This document shows, in pieces, positions 25,133 to 33,441 of a stretch of 33,441 bases of DNA. Each line of letters begins with the position of its first letter. Within the stretch, counting starts at the first letter, position 1. Below the pieces are notes generated by a model. The model did not search any database. It was not told where the DNA came from and saw nothing but the letters and a program-made list of their open reading frames with translations. Location of the stretch: NCBI RefSeq assembly GCF_026183735.1, contig NZ_JAPFRE010000024.1, positions 1-33,441 of the forward strand, written 5' to 3'. The position numbers were made by a program, and so were the translations under genes. The stretch comes from Alteromonas sp. ASW11-130 (GTDB lineage: Bacteria; Pseudomonadota; Gammaproteobacteria; Enterobacterales; Alteromonadaceae).

Positions 25133-25228
25133 ATGGGCAACTGGCAATGGGCAGGCTATTTAGTGGTGAAAGCCCCTTTCCCTGCCTTTAGCAAATATGA
25201 AGATAGCCGAGTGAAGTCACACGGATAG
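25133..25228 (+). CDS. Possible 31-residue peptide after the lipoprotein gene
   Basis: A short frame beginning 4 nt after the lipoprotein stop codon. AGGA 8 nt upstream is a well-placed ribosome-binding site inside the preceding gene's last codons. The product (begins MGNWQWAGYLVVKAPFPAFS) is aromatic-rich with a charged tail. It matches nothing I recognise; it may also be a degraded remnant. Confidence 0.25.
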   Translation: MGNWQWAGYLVVKAPFPAFSKYEDSRVKSHG

Positions 25229-25765
25229 ATCCAAGTGAATAATATTTTACCAACCAATTCTAACCGTCGTCATTTATAGAGGTGCATTTGAAATATTTGT
25301 AATGTACTTAAGATATATCTTAACTAAACAATACACTATAGCTATGACTCACAAACGTTTTAGATTTTCATTGTCTTTGAAATTTAATGCCCCCAAATCA
25401 CGGATGAGCATGAAGGCTCTATTATCGCAGACTCAGGGTCCTACCTAGCGTATCTGATCACTAAGTTAGCGTCAGCAATATATATGAGCAGTGTTTGGCC
25501 CAAGAGTAGGCTAACATCATTCGAAAAAGCGTTGCTATACTTATTATGATTTCACAAGGGATAAATATTTAGAAGCGCTTAGCTGCCATTGTACCTCACG
25601 ATCGGCGTGACCAGCTCATTCTACGCTTTCCGCAAAGTCTTCTAAAACATGCAGAAGGGGCATCAGCTAATAATGCTCTATTACCTCTTGTTATTTTGAG
25701 CCTAGCCCTTAAATAAGACGTAAGACAGTTTGAGATTATTGAGCGGTCATTCTCAGGAGGGTTCC
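25229..25765. other. Gene-free interval before smrA
   Basis: About 540 nt without a supported gene. It contains a perfect 16-bp AT-rich palindrome, TTAAGATATATCTTAA (25308-25323), and, near its right end, a possible sigma70 promoter for smrA (TTGTTA at 25688, N16, TAAATA at 25710). Confidence 0.45.
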
Positions 25766-26350
25766 ATGTCTACATCAAATCACAACGACCTATCTTTTTT
25801 TGAAGCGTTTTCAGATGTCAGGCCATTGGCAGGGGACGATAAAATTAATCTCCATTCTCCTGAAAAAAGCCTCGCCGAAAAGGCGAATAAGTTAGTTAAC
25901 GACCACACCAATCAAACCACCTCGGCGAACCCACTAAGTTTGGAGGCCGTGGAGCCGGTTTCTCCCGATGACTTTATCGCGTACCAACAACCTGGTATTC
26001 AGGATGGTGTATTTAAAAATTTAAGGTTGGGAAAATATGTCATCGACTATCGCCTCTCCTTGAAAGGATTAACCCTCAAACAAAGCCGTGACCAGCTTTA
26101 TCAGACGGTGGTAAGTTGCCATGAAAAAGGTGTTCGAGCAATACTTATCCAACACGGTAAAGGTGAACAGAGCAAACCATTCCCAGGATTGAAAAAAAGC
26201 TATTTAAATAGATGGTTACGAGACTTAGAGGAAGTAATAGCATTCCACACCGCGCAACCCATGCACGGCGGTTTAGGAGCAACCTATGCTTTACTGAAAA
26301 AGCACCCAGATCAAAAATTAATTAATCGGGAACGTAATCGTCGACGCTAG
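25766..26350 (+). CDS. smrA: Smr-domain DNA endonuclease SmrA
   Basis: A 194-residue protein of the Smr (small MutS-related) family, predicted to nick DNA. The start at MSTSNHNDL is fixed by AGGAGG 5 nt upstream; the frame is open 12 codons further. The Smr domain spans about 95-180: VIDYRLSLKGLTLKQSRDQL, then RAILIQHGKGEQ (the HGKG motif) and AQPMHGGLGATYALLKK (the conserved Gly-rich end). The LDLHG motif seen in many Smr proteins is LSLKG here, as in other SmrA forms. It is monocistronic. Confidence 0.9.
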   Translation: MSTSNHNDLSFFEAFSDVRPLAGDDKINLHSPEKSLAEKANKLVNDHTNQTTSANPLSLEAVEPVSPDDFIAYQQPGIQDGVFKNLRLGKYVIDYRLSLKGLTLKQSRDQLYQTVVSCHEKGVRAILIQHGKGEQSKPFPGLKKSYLNRWLRDLEEVIAFHTAQPMHGGLGATYALLKKHPDQKLINRERNRRR

Positions 26351-26467
26351 GTTAATGTATTCTAGTTCAGTCGAACTAGCAGAAGTACTGTATATGGCCG
26401 TCACAGTCATAAATAACACTGCGATAGCAACGCCTGTTAAGCCGAAGCCTCTTGATGAGCGATTCAT
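26318..26467 (-). CDS. Possible 49-residue membrane or exported peptide
   Basis: A short minus-strand frame starting MNRSSRGFGLTGVAIAVLF, with a positively charged N-terminus and one hydrophobic segment (about 8-26) followed by a polar tail, like a signal sequence or single membrane span. AAGAG lies about 7 nt upstream. It overlaps the 3' end of smrA by 33 nt in the opposite direction. I do not recognise it. Confidence 0.35.
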   Translation of the reverse strand: MNRSSRGFGLTGVAIAVLFMTVTAIYSTSASSTELEYINLASTITFPIN

Positions 26468-26486
26468 TGCCGTCTCTTTTTATTTT

Positions 26487-26523
26487 TCTGGGGGTATTTA
26501 CAATGTGTAACACAATACCCAGA
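26487..26523. repeat. Hairpin upstream of the 49-codon frame
   Basis: TCTGGG(gg)TATT / AATACCCAGA with a further inner stem TTACA-ATG-TGTAA. It lies 20 nt before the small minus-strand frame and is not followed by T runs in the minus direction. Confidence 0.45.
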
Positions 26524-26599
26524 TTAGCGCATGTCGTATCCATTACTTAGTAGAGCATTCCTTAGCCAACTAGCTACTCTAGACTAATTAATGCGCATT

Positions 26600-26632
26600 G
26601 ACAAGATATGCATTCTAAATACATATCCTGTC
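26600..26632. repeat. Inverted repeat downstream of purL
   Basis: GACAAGATATG / CATATCCTGTC, an 11-bp stem with one mismatch and an 11-nt loop, 72 nt after the purL stop codon. No T run follows in the minus direction, so termination is uncertain. Confidence 0.4.
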
Positions 26633-26703
26633 TTCGGGCGAATTCATATTATTAAGTGGCTTGCTAAAGACTGTCATCTATACGCAGTGGGACCAATAAG
26701 CAT

Positions 26704-29700
26704 TTATCCAACAAATACTCGCGCGTTCCTAAAAATACGCATCCACGCACTATCTTCCTGCCAGTCATCAGGATGCCAGGAATTGGCAACCGTTCTGAAT
26801 ACGCGTTCAGGGTGCGGCATCATGATAGTACATCGTCCGTCTAATGAAGTGAGACCTGTGATCCCTTCTGGAGAACCATTAGGATTGGCAGGGTATTGTG
26901 ATGCTACCTGTCCCTTATTATCAATATAACGTAACGCTACCTGTTTGTTGGCATTGACAGCGCCCAATGCATCATTGGTCTTAAATTGCGCCAGACCTTC
27001 CCCATGCGAGACGGCGATAGGCATCCTTGAGCCTTCCATGCCATCAAACAGCACTGAAGTAGACTGTTGCACTTCTACCATCGCCACCCGAGCTTCGAAT
27101 CGCTCTGAGCGATTGGTGACGAAATGAGGCCAGTGCTCAGTACCGGGGATTAAGCTTTTGAGGTTTGACAACATCTGACAGCCGTTACACACGCCCAGAC
27201 TAAATGTTTGTTCACGGGCAAAGAACTGACTGAACTCGTCACGGGCGCGTTCATTGAATAGAATGGATTTTGCCCAACCTTCACCAGCCCCCAGGACATC
27301 ACCGTAAGAAAACCCTCCGCAGGCAGCGAGACCATTAAAGTTATTCAATGATACTTTGCCTCGTAGTACGTCACTCATGTGTACATCTATAGCATTAAAC
27401 CCCGCGCGGGTGAATGCCGCAGCCATTTCCAAATGAGAGTTAACACCTTGCTCGCGCAAAATTGCCACTGAAGGTTTACTACCTTTCACGATAAATGGTG
27501 CAGCAATATCTTCATTCACATCATAACTCAGTTTGGCATTAAGGCCGGGATCGGTCACATCCTGTTTTGCCTGATGTTCTTCATCTGCACACTGAGGATT
27601 ATCACGCAGCCGCTGCATTGCATGGGTGGTCTCAGCCCACATGGTCCGTAAACTTACCCGACTGTCAGTAAAGACAGCGACACCATCCCGGTTAATTTCA
27701 ATACTGTCTTGACTATTTAACGTACCAATTAAATGGCTGCACCCGAGCAAATCAAATTCAGCCAGCACCTCTTCAACTTGTGACCAGTCTGCGTCTTTGA
27801 CTTGAATCACAGCACCCAGTTCTTCGTTAAACAACACTGCTACATCATCTGCGTCAAGGCTGTCCAGTTCTACGCTAATACCCGTTTTACCTGCAAACGC
27901 CATTTCAGCCAAGGTGACAAATAAGCCCCCGTCGGAACGATCGTGATAGGCATGAACTAAACCTTTACGAATAAGCTTTTGTATCGCTTTAAAGAAGTTT
28001 AACAACCCTTCTGCACTGTCTACATCAGCGGGTTGGTCACCTAATTGGTTATATACTTGCGTCAAGCAGCTAGCGCCCAGACGGTTTTTACCTGCGCCTA
28101 AATCAAGCAATATTAAACGGCTTTCACCAATATCAGTTTTGAGTTGGGGGGTAAGGGTATTACGAACATCCTGGACGGCGCCGAACGCGGAGATGACCAG
28201 TGAAAGAGGGGCTGTGACCGCTTTGTCTTCCCCCTTCTCATCTTGCCACACGGTTTTCATAGACATAGAGTCTTTACCAACGGGGATGGTTAAACCCAAG
28301 GCAGGGCAAAGCTCTTCACCTATCGCTTTGACGGCTTCATACAAACCTGCATCTTCACCAGGATGACCGGCTGCGGTCATCCAGTTGGCAGAGAGTTTAA
28401 TGCGTTTAATATCCTGAATATCAGCCGCTGCGATATTGGTTAACGCTTCACCCACGGCCATGCGTGCTGAGGCAGCATGAGAAAGAAGTGCGACCGGCGT
28501 ACGTTCCCCCATCGCCATTGCCTCGCCTTGGTAAGTGTCGAAAGCTGAGGTGGTTACGGCCACATCAGCAACAGGAATCTGCCAGGGACCTACCATCTGA
28601 TCGCGCGAAACCATGCCCGTTACGGAGCGATCGCCAATGGTAATTAAGAACGTTTTTTCAGCTACCGTGGGTAATTTCAGGATTCGAGAAACCGCATCTT
28701 TAATAGTCACATCACTGCGATTAAATGCTTGACCGGTGACGGATAACGAATGCACATCCCGGTGCATCTTCGGCGGTTTGCCAAGCAACACATCTAAAGG
28801 CATATCAATAGGTTGATTGTCGAAATGGCTATCATTTAGTAACAGATGGTTATCTTCTGTTGCCTCACCGACAATGGCAAATGGTGCACGTTCTCGCTCA
28901 CATATTGCGGTGAATCTGGCTAAGTTTTCAGGCGCAACGGACAGGACATAGCGTTCCTGGGACTCGTTGCACCACAGCTCGAGCGGGGTCATACCCTGTT
29001 CGTCAGTCAGCACCTTGCGTAATTCAAACTTCCCCCCGCGGCCCCCATCACTTACTAGCTCAGGTAAAGCATTCGATAAGCCCCCTGCCCCCACGTCATG
29101 GATAAACTGGATGGGATTTTCATCGCCCATTTGCCAACAGTTATCTATCACTTCCTGACACCGTCTTTCCATTTCTGGGTTATCGCGTTGCACAGAAGCA
29201 AAGTCTAAATCTTCACTGGATTGGCCGGAAGTAACAGAGGAAGCTGCGCCACCACCCAAGCCGATGTTCATCGCCGGACCGCCAAGCACGATTAATTTGG
29301 CGCCCACAGTGATTTCGCCTTTTTCCACATGCTCGCGGCGAATATTGCCTAAGCCACCCGCAATCATGATGGGCTTGTGATAACCGCGCACTTCCACACC
29401 ATTAAAGCTGTTAACCTGCTGTTCGTAAGTTCTGAAATAACCCAGAAGATTAGGACGCCCAAACTCATTATTAAACGCAGCCCCCCCTAATGGTCCTTCC
29501 GTCATAATATCTAGTGCGCTAACAATACGTTGAGGTTTACCGTAGTTCTGCTCCCAAGGTTGTAGAGCACCAGGTAAATTCAAATTAGATACACTAAAGC
29601 CAACCAATCCCGCTTTAGGTTTTGAGCCTCTCCCAGTGGCCCCCTCATCACGAATTTCACCCCCGGAACCTGTTGCTGCGCCAGGAAATGGCGAAATAGC

Positions 29701-30603
29701 AGTGGGATGGTTATGCGTTTCCACCTTCATCAAAATATCGATATTTTCATGGTGATATTCATATTGGTGAGTTTGCGGATCCGAGAAAAAACGGCCTGCT
29801 TGCCACCCTTCCATCACTGCGGCGTTATCTTTGTAGGCTGAATAGACAAAGTCCGAACACAGTTCGTAAGTGTTCTTAATCATTTTGAAAAGTGATTTTT
29901 CCTGCTCTTCGCCATCAATTGTCCAACTTGCATTAAATATTTTATGACGGCAATGTTCAGAGTTTGCCTGCGCAAACATGTATAGTTCGATGTCGTTTGG
30001 GTTCCGATTTAAACGTACAAAATTCTCATAAAGATAATCGACTTCATCATCAGCCAAGGCAAGGCCAAGATTAACGTTAGCATTTTCAAGCGCGGTTTTA
30101 CCCTGTCCTAGAATGTCTACAACGGCATATGTTTTTGGTTCGGTATGGGTAAATAATACTTCCGCATCGTGAAGTTCGTTAAACACTACTTCAACCATAC
30201 GGTCATGTAGAAGTGCTGCGGCGGTTTGATATTGCTTAGGGGTTAAATCAGATTTAGTGCGTAGGTAAAATGCAATCCCTCTTTCAATTCTTTCGATTGA
30301 TTTAAGACCACAATTATGTGCAATATCAGTAGCCTTTGATGACCACGGCGAAATAGTACCAGGTCGAGGAGTGACGAAAAATAGTGTACCGACAGCGCCC
30401 TCGTGATTAACTTCGTAAGCCCCATATGTTAGCAACTTACTTAGTACGCTAGATTGCTGCTCAGTTAAAGGTGAGGTAGATGAAACTAAATGAACAAACT
30501 CGCTGTGAATACCTTCTACAGCAATACCTGATTGACCCAACAACTCAATCAGTTTAGTTTGTCTGAATACAGACAGTGCAGGCGCGCCTCTTAGGACCAA
30601 CAT
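26704..30603 (-). CDS. purL: Phosphoribosylformylglycinamidine synthase
   Basis: PurL converts FGAR, glutamine and ATP to FGAM in purine synthesis. At 1299 residues it is the large single-chain form of gammaproteobacteria. It has an N-terminal PurS-like domain, two ATP-grasp-like/AIRS-type halves (for example [15 protein letters not shown] and [28 protein letters not shown]), and a C-terminal glutaminase with nucleophile Cys1139 (GVCNGCQ) and His1264/Glu1266 (PHPERVF). It is divergent from mltF, with overlapping promoters in the gap. purL next to mltF and tadA also occurs in Escherichia coli. Confidence 0.98.
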   Translation of the reverse strand: MLVLRGAPALSVFRQTKLIELLGQSGIAVEGIHSEFVHLVSSTSPLTEQQSSVLSKLLTYGAYEVNHEGAVGTLFFVTPRPGTISPWSSKATDIAHNCGLKSIERIERGIAFYLRTKSDLTPKQYQTAAALLHDRMVEVVFNELHDAEVLFTHTEPKTYAVVDILGQGKTALENANVNLGLALADDEVDYLYENFVRLNRNPNDIELYMFAQANSEHCRHKIFNASWTIDGEEQEKSLFKMIKNTYELCSDFVYSAYKDNAAVMEGWQAGRFFSDPQTHQYEYHHENIDILMKVETHNHPTAISPFPGAATGSGGEIRDEGATGRGSKPKAGLVGFSVSNLNLPGALQPWEQNYGKPQRIVSALDIMTEGPLGGAAFNNEFGRPNLLGYFRTYEQQVNSFNGVEVRGYHKPIMIAGGLGNIRREHVEKGEITVGAKLIVLGGPAMNIGLGGGAASSVTSGQSSEDLDFASVQRDNPEMERRCQEVIDNCWQMGDENPIQFIHDVGAGGLSNALPELVSDGGRGGKFELRKVLTDEQGMTPLELWCNESQERYVLSVAPENLARFTAICERERAPFAIVGEATEDNHLLLNDSHFDNQPIDMPLDVLLGKPPKMHRDVHSLSVTGQAFNRSDVTIKDAVSRILKLPTVAEKTFLITIGDRSVTGMVSRDQMVGPWQIPVADVAVTTSAFDTYQGEAMAMGERTPVALLSHAASARMAVGEALTNIAAADIQDIKRIKLSANWMTAAGHPGEDAGLYEAVKAIGEELCPALGLTIPVGKDSMSMKTVWQDEKGEDKAVTAPLSLVISAFGAVQDVRNTLTPQLKTDIGESRLILLDLGAGKNRLGASCLTQVYNQLGDQPADVDSAEGLLNFFKAIQKLIRKGLVHAYHDRSDGGLFVTLAEMAFAGKTGISVELDSLDADDVAVLFNEELGAVIQVKDADWSQVEEVLAEFDLLGCSHLIGTLNSQDSIEINRDGVAVFTDSRVSLRTMWAETTHAMQRLRDNPQCADEEHQAKQDVTDPGLNAKLSYDVNEDIAAPFIVKGSKPSVAILREQGVNSHLEMAAAFTRAGFNAIDVHMSDVLRGKVSLNNFNGLAACGGFSYGDVLGAGEGWAKSILFNERARDEFSQFFAREQTFSLGVCNGCQMLSNLKSLIPGTEHWPHFVTNRSERFEARVAMVEVQQSTSVLFDGMEGSRMPIAVSHGEGLAQFKTNDALGAVNANKQVALRYIDNKGQVASQYPANPNGSPEGITGLTSLDGRCTIMMPHPERVFRTVANSWHPDDWQEDSAWMRIFRNARVFVG

Positions 30604-30681
30604 ATCGCTTTACCTAAAGTAGTGTAGAAACCGTTTTAAGAATGAATTCGGTTTCAAAAGTTTGAGAAGATTGCGGCGCGG

Positions 30682-30710
30682 ATTATAGAGGAATTTGACA
30701 GAATTTTTAA
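30682..30710 (-). promoter_or_regulatory. Sigma70 promoter of purL
   Basis: TTAAAA-N17-TATAAT on the minus strand, with a perfect -10. It overlaps the opposed mltF promoter, so the two would compete for polymerase. I could not find a convincing PurR operator. Confidence 0.65.
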
Positions 30711-30723
30711 CCAGCAATAGCAT
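30695..30723 (+). promoter_or_regulatory. Sigma70 promoter of mltF
   Basis: TTGACA (perfect -35), 17-nt spacer, TAGCAT. The start should be about 45 nt before the mltF ATG. Confidence 0.6.
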
Positions 30724-30773
30724 CACTTCTACGTTTTTTTAACTGGTTGATTGATTTTGGCTAACAAGAAATA

Positions 30774-32189
30774 ATGAAAAGCATTCGTTTTTTTACATTT
30801 AGGTACCTGTTCATTTTATTGGCGGGTTTGACACTTACAAGTTGCCAGCCCTATTACATACCTAATTCCCTGAACTCTTTGGTGGCGGGAAAGGTCCTTA
30901 AGTTAGCCACTGTATATGGTCGCACCACATATTATATCGGTCCCGACGGTCCTTTAGGGTTCGAATATGAACTGGCAAAAGGCTTCGCTGACTACTTAGG
31001 TATCGAATTACAGGTTTACCCTTTTTATTCTTATCCGGCTTTGCTCGCTCAAATTAAAAGTGGGCATATGGATATTGGGGCTTCGGGAGACGCTATTACC
31101 TCTGCCGTGTCTAAGCAGTTCAAACTGGGACCTGCATACCAGCAAGTTAGCCATAAATTAGTTTTCAGACAGGGGGACCAACGCCCACGCACCCTCGCCG
31201 ACATTGACGATACTTTGTTGGTGGTGGAAGGCAGTAGTCACGCCCAAACATTGCTTCATGAAACGAGCGAAAAGCCTGATTTGAGCTGGCAATCTACTCC
31301 TGATAAAGACGCTGAAGAATTACTTCAGATGGTTGCTGAAGGGGCATTACCCTACACGTTGGCAGATTCCAACGCACTGGCTATCCAACGGAGGCGTTAT
31401 CCGCAGCTAAGTATCGGGTTTACCGTACGTCCCCTGCTACCTGTTGCATGGTTGCTGAATCCAAATCAAGATGATTCGTTACGCGCTGCACTCATTGAGT
31501 ATTTTGGCCTTATCCAGCAAAACGGTCGATTCAGAGTATTGGAAGATAAATATTTCGGTCACGTTCGAAAGTTTAATTACGTTGACACGCGTTCTTTTAT
31601 TGAAGCAGCCAACACAGAACTGCCTCTTTATAAAAAATGGTTTAAACAATATGCTGACGATATTGACTGGAGACTGCTGGCAGCCATGAGTTACCAGGAG
31701 AGTCACTGGCAACCAGATGCAGTATCAGTGACAGGGGTAAAAGGACTCATGATGCTGACCCGTAACACTGCTATGGATATGAACGTAACCTCACGCATTG
31801 ATGCGGAACAAAGTATTCGGGGTGGCGCTCAGTATTTTTCTAGTCTGGTTAGTCGAATTCCTGATCGGATTCCCCACCCGGATCGTATATGGATGGCACT
31901 CGCGGCTTATAATATAGGCATGGGCCACTTAGAAGATGCCAGAGTTTTGACTGAACGCCAAGGTGCAAACCCAGATTTGTGGGTAGAAGTAAAGCAGCGC
32001 CTCCCTCTACTTCGGCAGAAAAAATACTACCGTACGACCAAATATGGCTATGCACGCGGAGATGAAGCAAAACAATATGTTGAGAATATTCGCCGTTACT
32101 TTGACACCCTTGTCTGGCTTGAAGAACGCCATTCAGCGGGATTGAAAGAAGAAGAAAAGCGTCCGACAAAATTCATGCCCTCTCCTTGA
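30774..32189 (+). CDS. mltF: Membrane-bound lytic murein transglycosylase F
   Basis: MltF cleaves peptidoglycan glycan strands to give 1,6-anhydroMurNAc ends. The 471-residue precursor has a lipoprotein signal with LTSC (Cys24). An ABC substrate-binding-like (SBP_bac_3) regulatory domain covers about 40-265 (YYIGPDGPLGFEYELAKGFA, DIGASGDAITSA). The SLT catalytic domain is about 285-450, with Glu309 (MSYQESHW) and the AAYNIGMGH motif. It is divergent from purL. Confidence 0.96.
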   Translation: MKSIRFFTFRYLFILLAGLTLTSCQPYYIPNSLNSLVAGKVLKLATVYGRTTYYIGPDGPLGFEYELAKGFADYLGIELQVYPFYSYPALLAQIKSGHMDIGASGDAITSAVSKQFKLGPAYQQVSHKLVFRQGDQRPRTLADIDDTLLVVEGSSHAQTLLHETSEKPDLSWQSTPDKDAEELLQMVAEGALPYTLADSNALAIQRRRYPQLSIGFTVRPLLPVAWLLNPNQDDSLRAALIEYFGLIQQNGRFRVLEDKYFGHVRKFNYVDTRSFIEAANTELPLYKKWFKQYADDIDWRLLAAMSYQESHWQPDAVSVTGVKGLMMLTRNTAMDMNVTSRIDAEQSIRGGAQYFSSLVSRIPDRIPHPDRIWMALAAYNIGMGHLEDARVLTERQGANPDLWVEVKQRLPLLRQKKYYRTTKYGYARGDEAKQYVENIRRYFDTLVWLEERHSAGLKEEEKRPTKFMPSP

Positions 32190-32226
32190 ATTGTGTCATA
32201 AAGCCTTCATCTTCTCTTTATACAAT

Positions 32227-32256
32227 TTGAAAATAATAAAAAGTTAGACTTAAAAT
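32227..32256 (+). promoter_or_regulatory. Sigma70 promoter of the 42-residue small gene
   Basis: TTGAAA-N18-TAAAAT. The predicted start near 32263 would leave a leader of about 18 nt containing part of an AAAGGA-AAAAG stretch. Confidence 0.4.
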
Positions 32257-32280
32257 AAACAAAGGATTAGAAAAAGTACC

Positions 32281-32409
32281 ATGCGCAAGACCCTTTCAAA
32301 TAACAACCGCAGAAAAAGAATGCTTAAACGCGACCATCAAAAGGTGTTGCACCGTCGTCGCGTATTTATAGCCAGTGATTTATTCGAACAAGTCGCTAAG
32401 GCATCTTAA
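32281..32409 (+). CDS. Very basic 42-residue small protein
   Basis: A short frame (MRKTLSNNNRRKRMLKRDHQ...) with about a third Arg, Lys or His, ending in a small acidic/hydrophobic tail (DLFEQVAKAS). It has a possible promoter and AAAAG near the ATG, and codon use looks like real coding sequence. Such a charge suggests nucleic-acid or ribosome binding, but no family is recognised. It overlaps the 3' end of tadA by 14 nt in the opposite direction. Confidence 0.6.
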   Translation: MRKTLSNNNRRKRMLKRDHQKVLHRRRVFIASDLFEQVAKAS

Positions 32410-32908
32410 TGTATTTTTGTGCTTGTTTAGCACGTTTTATTTCTAAACGACGTTTTTTAAAAAAGGCTGAAAGTTTACTACCACACTCTTCAGCCAGCAC
32501 CCCTGCCCTAATATCTAGTTGGTGATTTAACTGAGGATGTTGCAATAGTTGGATAACAGATCCTGCGGCCCCGGTTTTAAGATCATATGCGCCAAAGACA
32601 ATTCGACTAACCCGCGCATGAACCAGCATACCGGCACACATGGGACAAGGTTCGAGCGTTACATACAGTGTTGAGTTTACTACCCGATAATTTTCAACCC
32701 GTTTCGCGGCGGCTCTCAATGCATTCATTTCCGCATGCGCTGAAGGATCGTGGGATGTTATTGGCGTATTCCACCCTTCTCCAATAACGTTCTCATTTAG
32801 CACCACCACAGCACCGACCGGCACTTCTCCCATTTTTTCCGCATTATCCGCCAGTTGTAAAGCGTGATGCATCCACTTTATATCTTGATTATAAATTTCG
32901 TTATGCAT
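32396..32908 (-). CDS. tadA: tRNA-specific adenosine deaminase
   Basis: TadA deaminates A34 to inosine in tRNA-Arg(ACG), essential for reading CGN arginine codons. The 170-residue protein has the zinc/catalytic motif HAE (His58, Glu60; SAHAEMNAL) and PCPMCAG (Cys88, Cys91), with GEVPVGAVVV upstream. A basic C-terminal tail (FFKKRRLEIKRAKQAQ) contacts tRNA. It lies beside mltF in opposite orientation. Confidence 0.96.
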   Translation of the reverse strand: MHNEIYNQDIKWMHHALQLADNAEKMGEVPVGAVVVLNENVIGEGWNTPITSHDPSAHAEMNALRAAAKRVENYRVVNSTLYVTLEPCPMCAGMLVHARVSRIVFGAYDLKTGAAGSVIQLLQHPQLNHQLDIRAGVLAEECGSKLSAFFKKRRLEIKRAKQAQKYIKMP

Positions 32909-33118
32909 TGGTGAGATTAACCACTCAGTTAGTTAAAATAACAAACTCACGCGTCACGCACACGAGTGAGAATTACATATCCCATTGTTTTTAAATTGAT
33001 TTCTAACCTTGGCCAATATATTGCTTTTTTCCCAAATAAAATGGATTGAATAAAAAAGAAGCATTTTCAATCAATTCCCATTAAACTGATTTTATATCTG
33101 ACGAATAAGGACTAAAAG

Positions 33119-33349
33119 ATGAATATGACTGCTATCGCCATCGTCGCTATTATAGCCTGGGTTATCGTTTCGATCACCGGTTCTCATCGCTCTAAAAACC
33201 TGAAAAAGGCCAATCAAGAAGTTTCTCGGCTTGAATCTGAAATTGCGCAGTTGAAAGAACGGGTTGAAGTACTGGAAAAAATTGTTACTGACAGCAACTA
33301 TGATTTGAAAAAACAATTCGACGACTTGGAAAAGGATAAAGTAGCGTAA
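33119..33349 (+). CDS. Small membrane protein with coiled coil, PspB-like layout
   Basis: A 76-residue protein with one N-terminal membrane segment (about 4-20), a short basic stretch (SHRSKNLKK), and a coiled coil (about 30-70; SRLESEIAQLKERVEVLEKIV). This is the layout of PspB, a membrane part of the phage-shock response, and the RVEVLEKIVTD-like ending fits PspB relatives; it is not firm enough for a symbol. AAGGA lies 7 nt before the ATG. Inverted repeat GATTGAA / TTCAATC (33044-33072) lies upstream. Confidence 0.65.
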   Translation: MNMTAIAIVAIIAWVIVSITGSHRSKNLKKANQEVSRLESEIAQLKERVEVLEKIVTDSNYDLKKQFDDLEKDKVA

Positions 33350-33429
33350 CACGCTATTGATTCTCGTCATTGCATATATGGACTCCCGGTTCATTTCAAG
33401 GATATTTTTAATATAAGTTGGAAGATTGC

Positions 33430-33441
33430 ATGCGCATATTC
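33430..33441 (+). CDS. Possible start of a gene running off the right edge
   Basis: ATG with GGAAG 5 nt upstream; only four codons (MRIF) are inside the window, so nothing can be said of the product. Confidence 0.2.

Noticed and set aside
21347..25765. Integrated prophage or genomic island with attL/attR
   Set aside because: No integrase and no second copy of the tRNA 3' end were found by eye; only the gene content and composition hint at acquisition.
30604..30660. PurR operator upstream of purL
   Set aside because: GAAACCGTTTTAAG only partly resembles the palindromic PurR box.
1..33441. CRISPR arrays, insertion sequences, rRNA genes
   Set aside because: No regularly spaced repeats, transposase frames or rRNA sequence seen anywhere in the window.

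Overview
The window looks like chromosomal DNA of a marine gammaproteobacterium of the Alteromonadales (Alteromonadaceae-like). The evidence is a polar-type flagellar cluster with several short flagellins, FlgP and FlgT (outer-membrane and H-ring proteins of sheathed or polar, often Na+-driven flagella), a sigma54/sigma28 (RpoN/FliA) promoter hierarchy, cheV-cheR joined to the flagellar rod genes, and a purL / mltF / tadA block that keeps the gammaproteobacterial gene order. The genus is an inference; no rRNA is present.

Region 1 (1-20.9 kb) is a flagellar locus. Reading leftwards on the minus strand are flgBCDE, flgFGHIJKL and three flagellins; cheV-cheR lies just upstream of flgB. Reading rightwards are flgA-flgM-flgN and flgT, with flgP convergent to flgN. 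I could place near-consensus sigma54 elements before flgB, flgF, flgA and flgP, and sigma28 elements before flgM, flagellins 2 and 3, and a gene lying off the left edge. Terminators follow flgE and flagellin 3. This gives an ordered programme: sigma54 builds basal body and hook, then FliA, held back by FlgM, drives filament genes. Flagellins 2 and 3 are nearly identical and share a structured 5' leader; flagellin 1 is divergent and lacks a visible FliA box. A sialidase-fold (BNR/Asp-box) gene without a signal peptide sits head-to-head with flagellin 3 and tail-to-tail with flgL.

Region 2 (20.9-25.7 kb) is an accessory-looking interval: a 425-bp non-coding block, tRNA-Arg(CCT), about 0.8 kb of gene-free DNA with a long imperfect inverted repeat, a secreted subtilisin-family (S8) protease with a C-terminal FN3-like domain, and a lipoprotein of unknown function in the same orientation. 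Both genes carry long G runs (G8 and G7) where slippage would be disruptive. No integrase, transposase or attachment-site repeat was seen.

Region 3 (25.7-33.4 kb) is housekeeping: smrA, purL (minus) divergent from mltF (plus), a 42-codon very basic small gene, tadA (minus), and a small membrane/coiled-coil protein with a PspB-like layout. Two further small reading frames (25133-25228 and 26318-26467) are listed with low confidence.
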